Shown here piece by piece: positions 25,027 through 36,848 of a DNA stretch of 64,000 nt (positions are counted from its first letter, which is position 1; the number at the start of each line of letters is the position of its first letter). The stretch lies in assembly GCF_050947875.1 (NCBI RefSeq), contig NC_134570.1, positions 106,958,622 to 107,022,621 of the forward strand, in the 5' to 3' direction. The notes under the pieces were generated by a model. It had not been told where the DNA came from. It saw only the letters and a program-made list of their open reading frames with translations, and did no database searches. The translations under genes were made by a program, and so were the position numbers. Origin of the DNA: Dermacentor variabilis (lineage: Eukaryota; Arthropoda; Arachnida; Ixodida; Ixodidae).

Positions 25027-26358
25027 CTAGTTGAGGGATGCAAGCACTGGGCTTAAGGCGTCCAAAACTTTAAGTGCGCTTCGAGCAGATGGTGTCCTCA
25101 TGTCCACTAAAAGCGCTCGAATGGCCTCCATGAGAGAACGTAGCACCGAGATGACTTGACGGTCTGTTTTAGGTGAATCATCCATGGCCGGAGAAGGATC
25201 AGGTGGGGCCCCGACCTTCTGAGGTTCTTTCGCAAGGGAGCGGCTCGGTAGCGTAGGCCATTCCTCTAAAGATAGAGTCTTTTCTGCTTCCTTCGTGGAA
25301 GTGGTGGGCCCTTTCGCGGCGCGGCTAACTGGCACCGCAGAGGAGTGGGTACTGTCACTTCGCGCATGCGTCTTCTTCGAAGACGTACGATGGTGCCGAC
25401 GTCGACGCCGACGCCGGACTACTTTGGCTGCCTCCCTGTGGGCCGAATTGTCTCTGGCCATTTGCTTGAGAACCGCGCGTTCCCTCTTGATGCGGGGACA
25501 GTCTTTCGACGAGGCCGCGTGAGGGCCGCTACAGTTAGCACACTTCAGGACCGTGGCACCGCAGGTCTGTTCTGCATGAGGTTCAGCGCAACGGGGACAC
25601 AGAAGCGAGTTGGGACACACGCCCTTGACGTGTCCTAGCCTGAAACACTGATGGCATTGAAGCGGCTTCTGGATGAATGGTCGGACCGGATGTCGAAAAT
25701 GTCCGACTTTAACGTGGGATGGGATACAATCCCCCTTGAATATTACTTTTACGCAGCGCGTATTCCCAAGGCGGCGCACTTACGTAATGATCGTGCCTTC
25801 GTATGCCGGCTTGATGAGGCTAGGTAAGTCATCATTAGGAATGGCTATGTCGATGTCGTAAATCACACCGGCTATGGATGTGTCGTCGATCGGGATAAAG
25901 GGGCGCATTTTGATTCCGCCTAGCTCCGTGATCGCTTGAAGTTTTCCAAGCGCACTCGCGTTGTACACGTCTATGGCGAGTATATTCTTGCGTGGATTTA
26001 TTCTTATATCTTTAATTTGATCCGGCACCGCACGTTCCAGAAAAATGGATAGGGCTTGCCTGTTCAGCAATCGTAGGTTGCTTGATGGCTCTTCCGGCAT
26101 ATAAATGATGACGTGTGGCCAGCGCGCAGGCCTTGACTTCATAGTCGTTGTGCTCGCAGGAGTTGACGGCGCTGTGTTGACGATTTTTCTTCTCGCTCTC
26201 TTATTCCGGACGGGTATGAAGCCGTCGTCGGATGAGTCGTCCGACATGGAGTACAGCTCGGTGTCTTCGGTGTCACTGGGGGAGCCAACTCGCTTCCTTG
26301 CGGTTGACGGCAGTGATGACGTCTGGCCAGGCGGGCCTCTAGCATGCTCCGCGTCCAT
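25027..26358 (-). pseudogene. LINE ORF1, Gag-like RNA-binding protein with three CCHC knuckles, one premature stop
   Basis: The frame runs 444 codons from ATG at 26358 to TAG at 25029-25027. It is interrupted by one in-frame TAA at 25782-25780 (codon 193). The first half has a Ser/Asp-rich acidic stretch (about residues 26-48), then a globular region beginning WPHVIIYMPEE. After the stop, the same frame continues VRRLGNTRCVKVIF and enters three zinc knuckles at about residues 235-287: CHQCFRLGHVKGVC, CPRCAEPHAEQTC and CANCSGPHAASSKDC. A basic Arg/Lys-rich stretch with serine repeats follows. In related elements this protein coats the element RNA. ORF2 starts 4 nt after its stop codon, so coupled termination and reinitiation is plausible. 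Confidence 0.88.
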
Positions 26359-26539
26359 GGCTGCAAGACGGGGAGGCGAGGCACCTCGAAAGATTTTACC
26401 AAAAATTCACAGAGCACAGAAACAAGTGTTCTGCCAAGAAGACACTTCGTCGTCTTTTCCGAGGTCACAGGCACGGTAAACGAGTGCTTATCCTCGGCGC
26501 CACGCTAGTATTGTTGGGAAGAGACACGGAAAATTATGG

Positions 26540-27160
26540 AGGATGCTTTAGCTTCGTCATTAATAGGGGAACGCGGTGGTATTCAAAGATCACTAAGTGC
26601 TTCTCACGCTTTTCCCCAATTGCAGCTTATGTAACCGTAATGTTTACTGGGAAACGCTGACGCCGAACGCTATGCACGAAGGCGAGCTTTCTGGTAGAGA
26701 CGCGGCCTCTTACGTGGACCACGATGCGGCGGAGACGGGCGCCATCTGGAGGTATTGCAAGGAACCGGGCGCGCCGCTTTATCCCCAGCGCGCCGGCGTG
26801 CGCAAATCTCGGAGGCCATGGCCGCTCTGTGAATGGTAGGAACGTTAAAAAAGGGGCTTGCGTTTCTTGAAGTTTCCGCGTGACAGAATTATGTTTTCTC
26901 GCATATCCAAATCAAAGTCCGACGCTATCACGTCTATAGCGTGTGTGTAAGTCGTACTTTATGATTTTTGTAACGAATTTTACCTTGGGAAATTCAATTG
27001 GTTCAGCAACTTTCTTGCGTTACATGGAGGGCCTGCGTGTTTGGGTACGCGTGGTTCGAAGTTTATTTTTGCCGTAACGACGTCTGACGCTGGACGTCGA
27101 CTCCGGATTTTCAGCGACGCGGGACCCTTAACGCTATCGCATTAGTGCGTGCGACGGTCG
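26540..27160. mobile_element. Probable GC-rich non-autonomous repeat (tick interspersed repeat)
   Basis: The block runs from ggatgctttagcttcgtc through aaggcgagctttctggtaga and gacgcggcctcttacgtgga to gggacccttaacgctatcgc. I recall very similar segments as high-copy repeats in tick assemblies, but no second copy in this window proves it and no inverted repeats are evident. The complete LINE is inserted just to its left. The boundaries are approximate. Confidence 0.3.
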
Positions 27161-28560
27161 ACCGGGTGAGCACCACCGCTGCCATCAACGCGCACTGTCA
27201 GTTAGCGACGAAGCTGAACGGACGCACCGGCATGCTCCGCCGAGACGGGCGCAATTGAAGTTAAATAAAAGCACGTGTGCTGTGTCAATGCTCTCGCACA
27301 AGTTAGACAGTCATCGTAAATGCGTTCGGGCACATTTATTTTCTTCTTTCCACTGCTGCATGCAGAAAACTGGCAAAAACAAAGTCCCGTACACAAGCGT
27401 GTTACACGGCGACTTAAAATGCGATAGCCAGTGACAACCTAAGAGTGAGTGGGAAGTGTATACGCCGCGCTCCAAATCGAAGATAGTTTGTTCGCTTGTA
27501 CTACTGCAGCGACGTCGCGGCAGAGGCGAGCTATATATACTCCCGATATCGGCGCGGCTCGGAAGAACCATGTTTTTGCATCGCGAATCGGAGTCGCATA
27601 GGATATGTGTAATTGTGCTGCTTTCTTTATTTGGGTGCAGCTTCTGCTGGAATTCGTAGGTTGTCATCGAGTATAAGTACGAAGCAGAATAAGCTGGAGA
27701 CGCAACACTATACCTGGGGAAGTATTCCGGAAAAGCTTCTTGATGCAGTTTTGGTGTTAAAGGTGGCGAAGAGCGTAAATATGGGAGGGGCAGTGTCAAT
27801 CTGTGAGGCAGTTTTTTTTTTTTTTTTTTCCCACATGACGTGCGTCACGATATCCTCTTATATAGTTTATACGACCGTGCCTTCGTGAGTGCATGTTGCC
27901 GCTGCTGGCCAGCCAGACGAAGTGGCGTCCTGGATATATGTGGCCTCCCTAATACAAGAGGCGTTCGGGTTATGAGCGGCGTCCCGCCGTAGTTTGCGCG
28001 TGCGTGCAGACATACCAGCCGCGCATTAGCGCAAAGGCATGAGTTCGCGTCTCAGTGGCTGTAATGGACAACGCCTTGGCTTTCTTTCGCGGGTGAATGT
28101 GACGATGAGAAGGTGGGCTTGACTTTCACGACACGATTACGAGGACGACTACGACGGCCAGCCGTCACCGGCGTAACGAGAAAAAAAAAAAAAACGAACG
28201 GAGCGCCCTGGCAGATCCAATTTCCTTAGTGTTAAGCGCTGTTACAGTAGAAGAGCGCAAAAAACAGCAAACAGGGAAGTGATCACTCGCTAGCTTTTAC
28301 GCATGCGTAAATTCTCGCACGTCGTGGCATTCATTGTTCAACAGAGCGGACCGTAGCAGTCCCCTTGCTGTGGCGCCTCACCTTCGCAGATCCACTTGCA
28401 CCTTAATGATTTCCGCGTTCGTCGTCTCTCTCCCGGTGTACGTATTACAAACGCCCTAACGCCACTGGCATTCTCGCTTCATTGTCGCCTACTGTCGGAC
28501 TTCTCTACAATGGATACGAACCGGTGTGCTCGCGTTTGCCTGCGACCTTCGTATCGCGTT
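27161..28560. other. Unannotated intronic sequence
   Basis: No exon recognised. T-rich and A-rich runs lie at 27813-27829 and 28181-28194. An open frame at 27311-27799 (-) has no recognisable domain. Confidence 0.35.
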
Positions 28561-28563
28561 AAT

Positions 28564-29195
28564 AGAGAGTTTTAGAATTGGGGGCACAAGGCACTGGGCC
28601 CCCAAGCCGCGTTGCGTCGGTTGCTCTTGGGTTTAGATGAGCAGCAGAGTTCGAGGATTGGGTCGAACGCAGACAGCGTTGGGTTGAGCGCTCGGGGCGC
28701 CGCAGTGTGGAAAATAGACAGGTGCTTGAAAGCAAAAAAAAAAAAAAAAAGGAACCTTTTTTCTTACAAGTGAAAACGAACAGAATGCATTTTTGAGCAA
28801 AAAGAGCGAACAATGTAAGAAACGTAATCACTGTTTGTACCGGTTAGTATTACAAATTAAGTGTGCGATTCTAAGCCAAGCAAAGCCAATCGAAGCGAAG
28901 TGCTCTTAGTTGGTGTTTTCTTGTGTCGCGCTGCGAAAAAACTGAGTTCACTCGCGTGAAATGGCGAAAATCAGTTGAAGTAAATAAAGTTTGCTCTGCG
29001 ACCATCTGCTGTACGTCATCACTGTCACCCGCGAGGGCGGCCCAAGACGGCTTGGGGGCCCACGCTAGCTTTCGATTCTTGGGTTAACGCGAACGCAAGA
29101 ACCCAAGACTGGCTTGGGTTCTGCGCATGCGCACTTGTGGCGCGCAATTTTCTTGGGTCCCCAAGACGCTTGGGCCCCCAATTCTAAAACTCTCT
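28564..29195. mobile_element. 632-bp TIR element with AAT target duplication
   Basis: The left end is agagagttttagaattgggg (28564), continuing in g and c. The right end is its reverse complement, ending attctaaaactctct at 29195. AAT flanks both ends (28561-28563 and 29196-29198), which would be a 3-bp target duplication. Subterminal cttggg/cccaag motifs recur on both sides in alternating orientation (gggcccccaagcc at about 28597, and ccaagacgcttgggccccca at about 29161). No transposase frame. A 3-bp duplication fits PIF/Harbinger-type elements, though their preference is TWA, so the assignment is tentative. Confidence 0.75.
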
Positions 29196-29198
29196 AAT

Positions 29199-30188
29199 GT
29201 TTCGCGTGCGATGACGCTCCGAACGTAATGCTGTAATGATAAGCACCCTGCTTGGTTTGAGGGAGGAGAGGAACGCAAGTTATCTAGAATGGCAGTCCAT
29301 GTATCCGGTATACACTCGCCTCCGTAGTCTCGGACGATCCTGGATTAGAAGCTCGTCCATCCACTCCGCCGTGTTGCGCACGAGCGCCTGTCCTCGGCGT
29401 CTGTTGAACACGCTGCACTTCTCAAGAACTGTCGTGGATGACCATGAAGGCTGCGATGACCACTTCTGTCGAAGGGCTGGCGCTGCTATATCTACTTCCT
29501 TCAGGTGGAGGAATGTCTCAGAATACGGGAGACGGAGGAAGGGGGGGGGGGGGGGGGGGCGCTATAGTCCGATATATCTCCCAATGGATAAAAGTATCCA
29601 GCACGCGTATTTACAAAGGAGCCCTTACGCTAGAATCCTTCGCACAGAAGAGAAAGTTTCATCCAATCTTGTCGCTGCCCATATATATCATCAGCGCAAG
29701 CGACGGCCCCAAATTACCAAGAATACTCGCAAACGATTTTTTTTTTCTTTTTTCGGATTCGGCCCGCAGCTTACTTGACAGCAAATCGATTTTATGTGTG
29801 CATAAGTGGTTGGAAATCGAAGCCGCCGCCGTGCTGCCCGCGAGCCTGCCCGACGGTTATATCTCGGCATAAAGGGTCCACCGTCCGGAAAGTGGACTTC
29901 GCGTTCAGGCGGAGTGAATACTGCAGCCTGAGTGAAGGTCGGCGACGTATACGGGACAGGAACCCGGGCCTGCGGCCGTCTGGCATGCGAACCGCGCCGC
30001 CGCTGCCGCCGCCACGCGGAGAAGAGAGGCCTTATCCGCTAGATTCCGGCGAACGATAAGTGAGACAAGGGCAATTTACAGCCGCCGCCGTCGCGCTCGG
30101 CGGCCTGCACAGCGGCACACCGACGACTGCGACGACGACGACGACGAGCCGCGTCTCCCTTTCCGATCGATTCCCTGAAAACCGGCTG

Positions 30189-30189
<1 letters not shown>
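29199..30189. other. Unannotated intronic sequence with a G run
   Basis: A run of about 19 G lies at 29541-29559, and a GC-rich section is at 29940-30180. The open frame at 29236-29778 has no known domain and crosses the G run, so I do not accept it as a gene. Confidence 0.4.

Positions 30190-30233
<44 letters not shown>
30190..30233. repeat. (CT)n microsatellite
   Basis: About 22 CT units. Confidence 0.95.
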
Positions 30234-30236
<3 letters not shown>

Positions 30237-33200
30237 GGGCGCATTCGCGGGTGGTTCAGCGCGGTTTGCTAGCAAAGCTGCTGCTATATGCTATGCGTTG
30301 ATGTTGCCGTCTGCTTGCTGCCTTTCTGTCCCCGCGCGCACCTACACTACAATCGCGAGCAAAAAGCAGCGATGATGCGTGTTGGCAGTCTTATTGCATC
30401 CTGCATTCAAAAAAAGAAAGTACAGATCGTTTTGAAATTTAGGGGCGAATGAAGGGAGGCAAATAAAGCTTAATAAGCGAAGCCACAAGAACGTCTCAAG
30501 CCACAAGCACGAGGACCAGACGAATCCGTGCGCAAACCGTCATTCCCATGTACGGTGGCTGAACAATCGCAGCGCCGCCAGGTTTCCCTCGAGTAATAAT
30601 GGTAGGAAACGATATGCATGGCAGTACATATACATTTATGTGCACGGGTGCGCGAATATCCGAAATTTTCGAAGAACGAGTCGAACAGTCTCTCATTAAC
30701 AAAAAAAAAAAGATGAAAATGAAAGATATCGTAACACTCTAATGGCGACGGCTACTCCTTTTGACATAATTAGGAATAATAACGAGAAAAATATTGCAAG
30801 GTGAAATGGAACGTCACAGTTCTATCAATTCTATGGTGCAGAGTAAGCTAAAACGAGTAAGAACGTCCGCACATTGTAGACACGCGGGGCTACATTGCAG
30901 TAGTGTCCTATTTGATTCGATTATTCAAATCGAATTAGTCACTATTCGTAAATAAGAATATTTTTCGAATAACTTTTAAAATACTTCGAATCGTCTGCTT
31001 AGTGCGATCAGACGTATAATATTGGCAAATTTAACGCTTGTAAATTTAATCCTGGCGGCCATACTTATAGAAGAGGGAAAACACGATGGCGGCTATGCTG
31101 TGCAGCACGCTAGACTTTGCCGGCTAAATAACGATTATTCGGAATCTATAAAGAGCCGCCATATATGTGCGAACAAACTGCTTATTTGTTTCTGACGCTG
31201 CACTTCTGGCATTTAATAAACTCTACGCTTCGCGAAACGCAACGTAATGGAAGCTAGGAACTTGCACGTCGTGAATATGCTAGGATATGAACGTTGTTTG
31301 GTGTAAATGATGGAAATGGCTGTTCGTTATTAAAAAAAAAAGAAAGAGTCGATTTAATTCGCTTCTGTTTCCTATTTGATACGATTCGATTTGCATCGGC
31401 CATAGCATGGTGGATCTTCGACATCGGCCACCATGTCCTTGACTGGCTATATTTAGAACGCACTCCCAGGGTATAAGACTTTGTGCCCATATATTACGTG
31501 ACTACCCAAGAAATTCGCCGGGATGATCTGTATATCTCAATTGGTAGCTCATCCCAACGCTTAATCCTAGAAATGTGGCTTCGCCTCGCATCGGTGGCAA
31601 GTTCTTTTTTTTTTTTTTTGCTTGCATTTTTTCTTTCTCTTTTTCACTTATCACTTCTTCGTTTCGATTAAAACCACAGGAAAATTTTTCCTGTGTCGCA
31701 CGTCGCTCCAGTGATTGTCACTAGGGGAGCTGTTGTCGAGTATCTCGTAACAAAAATGTCCCCTTTCTTCTATGTGCAAGATGATTCGAATTATACCGCA
31801 CAATTTCACAAATGTCTAATTATTGAAGCAATTATTGAATAATTGAAGTATAATTGAAGTAATAGCAATTATTGAAGGCGCTCACATCCATACGCACTTA
31901 ATTTTTCTTTTTATTCGTTCGACAGCTGACCCAGTTCGTATTGACTGTGCGAAACAGTATTACTAGAGTAACAGTTATGATCGTACAATAACTGTACACA
32001 GTACACTAGCAAATGGATAACGACAGACGAACATATCTGTCACTTTGCTGAAGAGGAACAAACGTGCACGCATATATATATATAGATGGAGATATGAGTG
32101 ACCGTAGTTGCGTAGATTAGGACATTCCCAGATACGACAGTACATAACATTCGTTGTCACGAACTGTGCCTTTTATGTGCACTATAGCGATTCGCACGTA
32201 TGCGTTCTACAATATCTCGCTCGACAAAACAACGGACCAGGCGCAACCGCTATTTGCCGAACCCATTCGTTTGTCCCCATCTTATTTTCTTTCCCTCGTC
32301 TTCCGTTACCTGCTCCTTAAGCTGTATACCCCGATCTGCAATCTGGAAGCTTAAATTCACAACGCCTGCTTCCATTCGAAATGCTGCATTCGAATCGCCG
32401 GCGGGATCTCGCTTGGCGCGCGAACACCGCCATATACCTACACCTCCATATAAGGCCGCACAGCACAATATAAGAAGAGACGAAACGTCTCACACATTCA
32501 GTCCGTGTCCACGGGCTCGTGTGTAGCGCGGGATAACGTGGGCTTCCTTCCAATGCGCTTGCAGTGCAAAGCGCGTCGTTCGCAGTGTCTGCACGTGCGT
32601 GCGCCAAAGCGCGAAGTATGCGCGAATGCAGACTAAGAGGAAGGGGGGCGACACGCAAAAACACGGAAGATTGCCGTCGCCGTTCGCCTTTGGAGATTAG
32701 TCCCAGTAAGCCTTCTTCTATCTTGCTTGGCGAGGAAGAGACCCGCCGGAGCTAACAAAACACCTTTTCGCGTGTGCCGGCCGGTGTAGTAGTATGAAGA
32801 AAGAACTTCGCGCCGCGAGGTCGCAGCCACGCGCTGTGTGTATACCAGCTTCCGCGTTCTGCGGGAAGCGCACTTCCTCGGATGTTGCTTGCGAGCGAGC
32901 GAAAACGCCCGCGTGCCCGACGCGTCTAACGTAAGCGGCTTTCGAGAAAGCTGCTCCCGCGAGAGTTTCGCGAGAGCGAATCCACGCGCTGTACCCGCTC
33001 GAACAGCTCGCTGCGCAGCCGGGTGCGTGATTTGAGCCGTCTTTCCTAAAAGTTTTTTTTTTTTTTTCCTTCTTGCGAAGGTCGGTTCACGATTCGGTGT
33101 AGTTCGCGGAGTCGCTCGGCGGATCGATGAATGACACGCGCGGCCGCACGCGTTGACGCGCCTTCGGTCCTGCCTTTCTCGGCTTGCACGTGTGGCGTTG

Positions 33201-35490
33201 TTAGCGCGTGAATGTGGGTGGGCTATATTTGTTATACGACGAGTGCTATGCGTGATTTGTTTTGTATTTGATAATAAGCCTATTTGCGCCTCTAGTGAGA
33301 AGGTGGGGCGGGAGCAGTTTGCTGGCAGCTTGTTTTGAATACCTTGTAAGTATTGGGCTCCCCGTATATATATATATATATATATATGATGTGCTGTTTT
33401 GTCAGCACAATATGTGAAGCCGGTTCGGCTTGTGGCCTCAGTCAACTCTATAGTGTCGCTTCTATTATATGCATATAGGGCTTCCTTTTGAACGTCGCCA
33501 TTGCCTATTGAAAGGTCACTTGGAGAGCGTATTGGTTGCTGCGATTAATTAATCTAGGAGCTGCTCTGCCTTTTTTTTACAGACACCTTTTTTTTTCTCC
33601 ACATATATAGCATACAGGCTGTCTACACATACAATTCTCTAATGAGTCAATTTATTTCAGTCCTATTGTTGCCCAAGTGGGCAGTTTTTATGGTATGTCA
33701 GTAGATAAAAGTCTAAAGAAAGCTCAAGAAGTGGCACAGGCATTGTGTAGACACCTTTTGTACCTTTAGTACGACATCTGTAGATTTCCTGTAACGGATA
33801 TTCCTGACAGAACGTCAAAGCCTCCCCTCCCTTCCCGTAAATATGTTACTTTTCTCTGTGCAGCTCGTATGGTAACGAAATACTGCTCGGCTTGCAAACT
33901 AAACGTTGGCAGACGTTATTGCTCTCTTTTTTCGAAATAACTGTACTTTTATATTACAGCAAGGCACCTTTCCAGTCTTTGAAACGTGTCAGGTGTTCAT
34001 CATCGCATTTATAACCGGCATTGTTTGCTCGCTCAGTAGTGCCAAGAAAAAAAAAACTCCCTCATCACCCAATATCACACCCCTGATCCGCGACGTTCGC
34101 GACTTCGTGCCGGCACGGTGTGTAGGTGTGTAGTCGTGCTATTTCTTGTCGTCGTTACCGTCGCGGCATCAATCGTTGTAGCGGGTATATACGCCTTGAG
34201 GCGCTCCTACAAATGTCCCTCTGTACTCCCCTGTTATTTTTTGCTTATTTATTAAGCTCTGCGCCCTTCTCGTCGACATTTGGGCCTCGAGCGCGGACCA
34301 CCGGAGCCGCCGTCGCTAAACCGATCAAACGCTCCGGCGCCCTGATCCTCGGCACCTGACGTCAGCACCAGGACACAGCGAGTCGCGTGCGAGCGTCAGC
34401 GTTCGCTCTCTCTCTGTCGCCTATTATCGAGCTCCAAAGCCAATCTCTCGCGTCGCTTGAAAGAATGACGAACTTGAAACAGCTTGAACTTTCGGCCTCC
34501 CCCTTTTCCTTCTCTTTACACTGAGCTGGGGATGCGTGGCGTCAGGCTTGGCGCCGCGTTAGCTGCGTATGCAACTTTGCCTGGATTCGACTTCGCTTTG
34601 TGACCTCATTGCGTAACTTATAGTGCATGGTATGCGCAAGCGTCCATGCAACGGGCAAGCCGCCGTGCTGCTCTCGCGTGATTGAGCAGGGTCCTCATAG
34701 TTAGGGAAGCAAAGGTGACGGTTCACAGGGGCAGAAAGCGAGAGAGGCGCCTCAACCTGGCACGAGGTTCACAGGGACAGCCGAGGGGAACGAAGTGACG
34801 CAAAGAATGCAAGATTCCTTTCGAGGTTCGTGCAGCCTCGGTGTTGGCTCACCGCCTACTATATAAGCCCTTGACTTGATTGGGTGTTGTCGGGGTCCCT
34901 GAGAGAATTTGACGCCTGCGTTGCAGCAGAGCAATGGGCACCCTGCGCCTCTTATTCCCCACCCCTTTCATCCCCATCGTCGCGGATGAGAGCAAGGGAG
35001 AAAGGGCGAAGGGTTGGTGAAACGACTGCGTTCCGCGGGTGCATTGGGAGACCCGTGGAAAAGGGCACCGCAGCTCTTTCGAATACACAAAGTGCGCTGG
35101 CTTACGTATAATGCCGCGACCTGAAGCCCGAGAAGCTGCACGATGACGTTGGCTGCTTGCTGTATGTCGGCTTATATGCGGACACCTCGTGACCTTGTCC
35201 TCGTCGCTGAGCTCGCTCTGCGTTGTGATTCTTTGTGATGAAATTCACTCACGTGTATAGATTATTATTAAGTTTCTGGCATTTACATATATATGAGAAA
35301 CATTTAGCGCGTGTTCTGCCTCTCTGTGGGCATATACTATACACAAAATTACACAGCAGTGCTGCGTTTGCTTTTAGAGGTCGCGGTTTGCATATTTCTT
35401 CCGACGAAATATGAACCGGCAGCTTCGAGAAGCGCGGGTACTGTTGGTACTTCGGCTGCCACAATGCCTCAAATGATGGTGATGATCCGC
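30234..35490. other. Unannotated intronic sequence
   Basis: No exon recognised in these 5 kb. An AT-rich, self-complementary patch of ATTCGAAT-type words lies at 30905-31000. A related phrase (cctatttgat-cgattc) recurs near 31370-31400, so both may come from one AT-rich repeat. A short (TA)n lies at 33366-33387, and poly-T runs at 31603-31619 and 33053-33067. The 270-codon open frame at 32633-33445 (-) has no known domain and overlaps open frames on the other strand. Confidence 0.35.
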
Positions 35491-35657
<167 letters not shown>

Positions 35658-35773
35658 TGCGGCGTATGCTCACTAATACTTGATCACTGAATAAGCTTGC
35701 AACAAACATACGGTCACGCGATCCAGCGGCTGCAGTGGTCCTTAAATCACTGGACATGGACAGACCATTCGTC

Positions 35774-35848
35774 TGTTTTCACATTCTTATTCACGTCTTT
35801 GTTCTTATTGACATGAATAAGAATGTTTTCACATTCTTATTCACGTCT
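35774..35848. repeat. 25-bp direct repeat with an inverted copy between
   Basis: The word beginning tgttttcacattcttattca and ending cgtct occurs at 35774-35798 and again exactly 50 bp later at 35824-35848. Between and partly overlapping them, gacatgaataagaatg (35810-35825) is the inverse complement of its core with one mismatch. Either half can fold into a hairpin with the middle copy. Confidence 0.8.
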
Positions 35849-36364
35849 GTTATTCAACAGAAGGCAGCGTTGGTCTAAAATGCCTGTCGAACATTATTGA
35901 ACCTCATTGTTACAGATTCGAATTCGCCAGCGCCTTCAAGCTTACCGCGCTTGCGTGCGCCCTTCGTGACTGATGTATACATTCTATAACGTGGCGGTCA
36001 ATGTCCCAGGCTGTCGAGCCTGTCGTCGGCAGTCGTGGCAACGAAGTATTTCATTTCATGTGCTTCGTTTATCTGTGGGCGCTTAGTTCAAAAAATGTCC
36101 CGTTATACGTTATCTCGTTATACGTATACGGCCAGCCCTGTATACTCTCGGTCATTTTGTAGACATCCTCGTTGACAAGTGTACGGCGGCTTTGCTCAGC
36201 CACTGTCGCGCGCCGCGATCACAGCGCCGCAGCGTCGTGTTGTAGAAGAAGGCCGCCCCGGTGACGACGACGAACGCCGCTCGATCCGTATTACATAGCG
36301 AGGCCCGCGATCTTTCTCGGTCGACGAGTCCTGTCCGGGAGACTCTAGCAGGAAAGCAGAGTTC

Positions 36365-36365
<1 letters not shown>

Positions 36366-36401
<36 letters not shown>
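36366..36401. repeat. (TA)n microsatellite
   Basis: About 18 TA units. Confidence 0.95.
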
Positions 36402-36404
<3 letters not shown>

Positions 36405-36848
36405 GCACGACGCACACGCTCCTCCGAAAGCTGTCGACCGGCGCAGGATCGGTGCCATAATCCGGGCCAAATCCCATTAAGGCGCCATTTGCGCGTTCCG
36501 CCGTGAACCGATAACAACCTGTGTGCGCGTGTCCGGGAGCTGCCGCCCTCGCTTCCCGAACCCCGCGGCCGAAAAAGCGTGAACTGACGCCTTCCGCGCT
36601 TGTGCTTCTTGTGCAGGCGGCGGCCGCAGCTTAAGTTGTACAGTGTGCGTTTTACGTGATTACAAAACTTCCGCTTGCCTCCTCTCTTGATAGTTTCAAT
36701 GGATCCAGTGCAGGCCAGCTCTTATTGATCGATGTGTATACAGGAAGAGAGTGAACATAATTCGTGACGAGGAGAAAAATAAAAATAGGAGCCATTTCAC
36801 TCTGTTAAGGTGGGTGACTGCTGCGAAGCTGTAGCATATGACACAGGG

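Larger units (their letters stand above)
21148..26465 (-). mobile_element. Full-length 5.3-kb non-LTR retrotransposon with 14-bp target-site duplication
   Basis: This is a complete LINE on the minus strand. A perfect 14-bp duplication, cacaggcacggtaa, flanks it at 21134-21147 and 26466-26479, which fixes both ends. In element order it has a 5' UTR of about 107 bp (26465-26359), an ORF1 with three CCHC knuckles (26358-25027), an ORF2 with APE endonuclease, RT and RNase H (25022-21345), and a 3' UTR of about 197 bp. The 3' UTR ends in pyrimidine-rich sequence (ttccttccttcctt) instead of poly-A. APE plus RT plus RNase H plus a CCHC ORF1 puts it near the I/R1-like LINEs. It has four in-frame nonsense codons and no visible frameshift. 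It is therefore a recent insertion that is now disabled, or a copy of a master already partly disabled. Confidence 0.93.

Noticed and set aside
32633..33445. 270-codon minus-strand open frame
   Set aside because: It includes microsatellite-coded Ile-Tyr and poly-Lys runs, has no domain, and the plus strand is also open.
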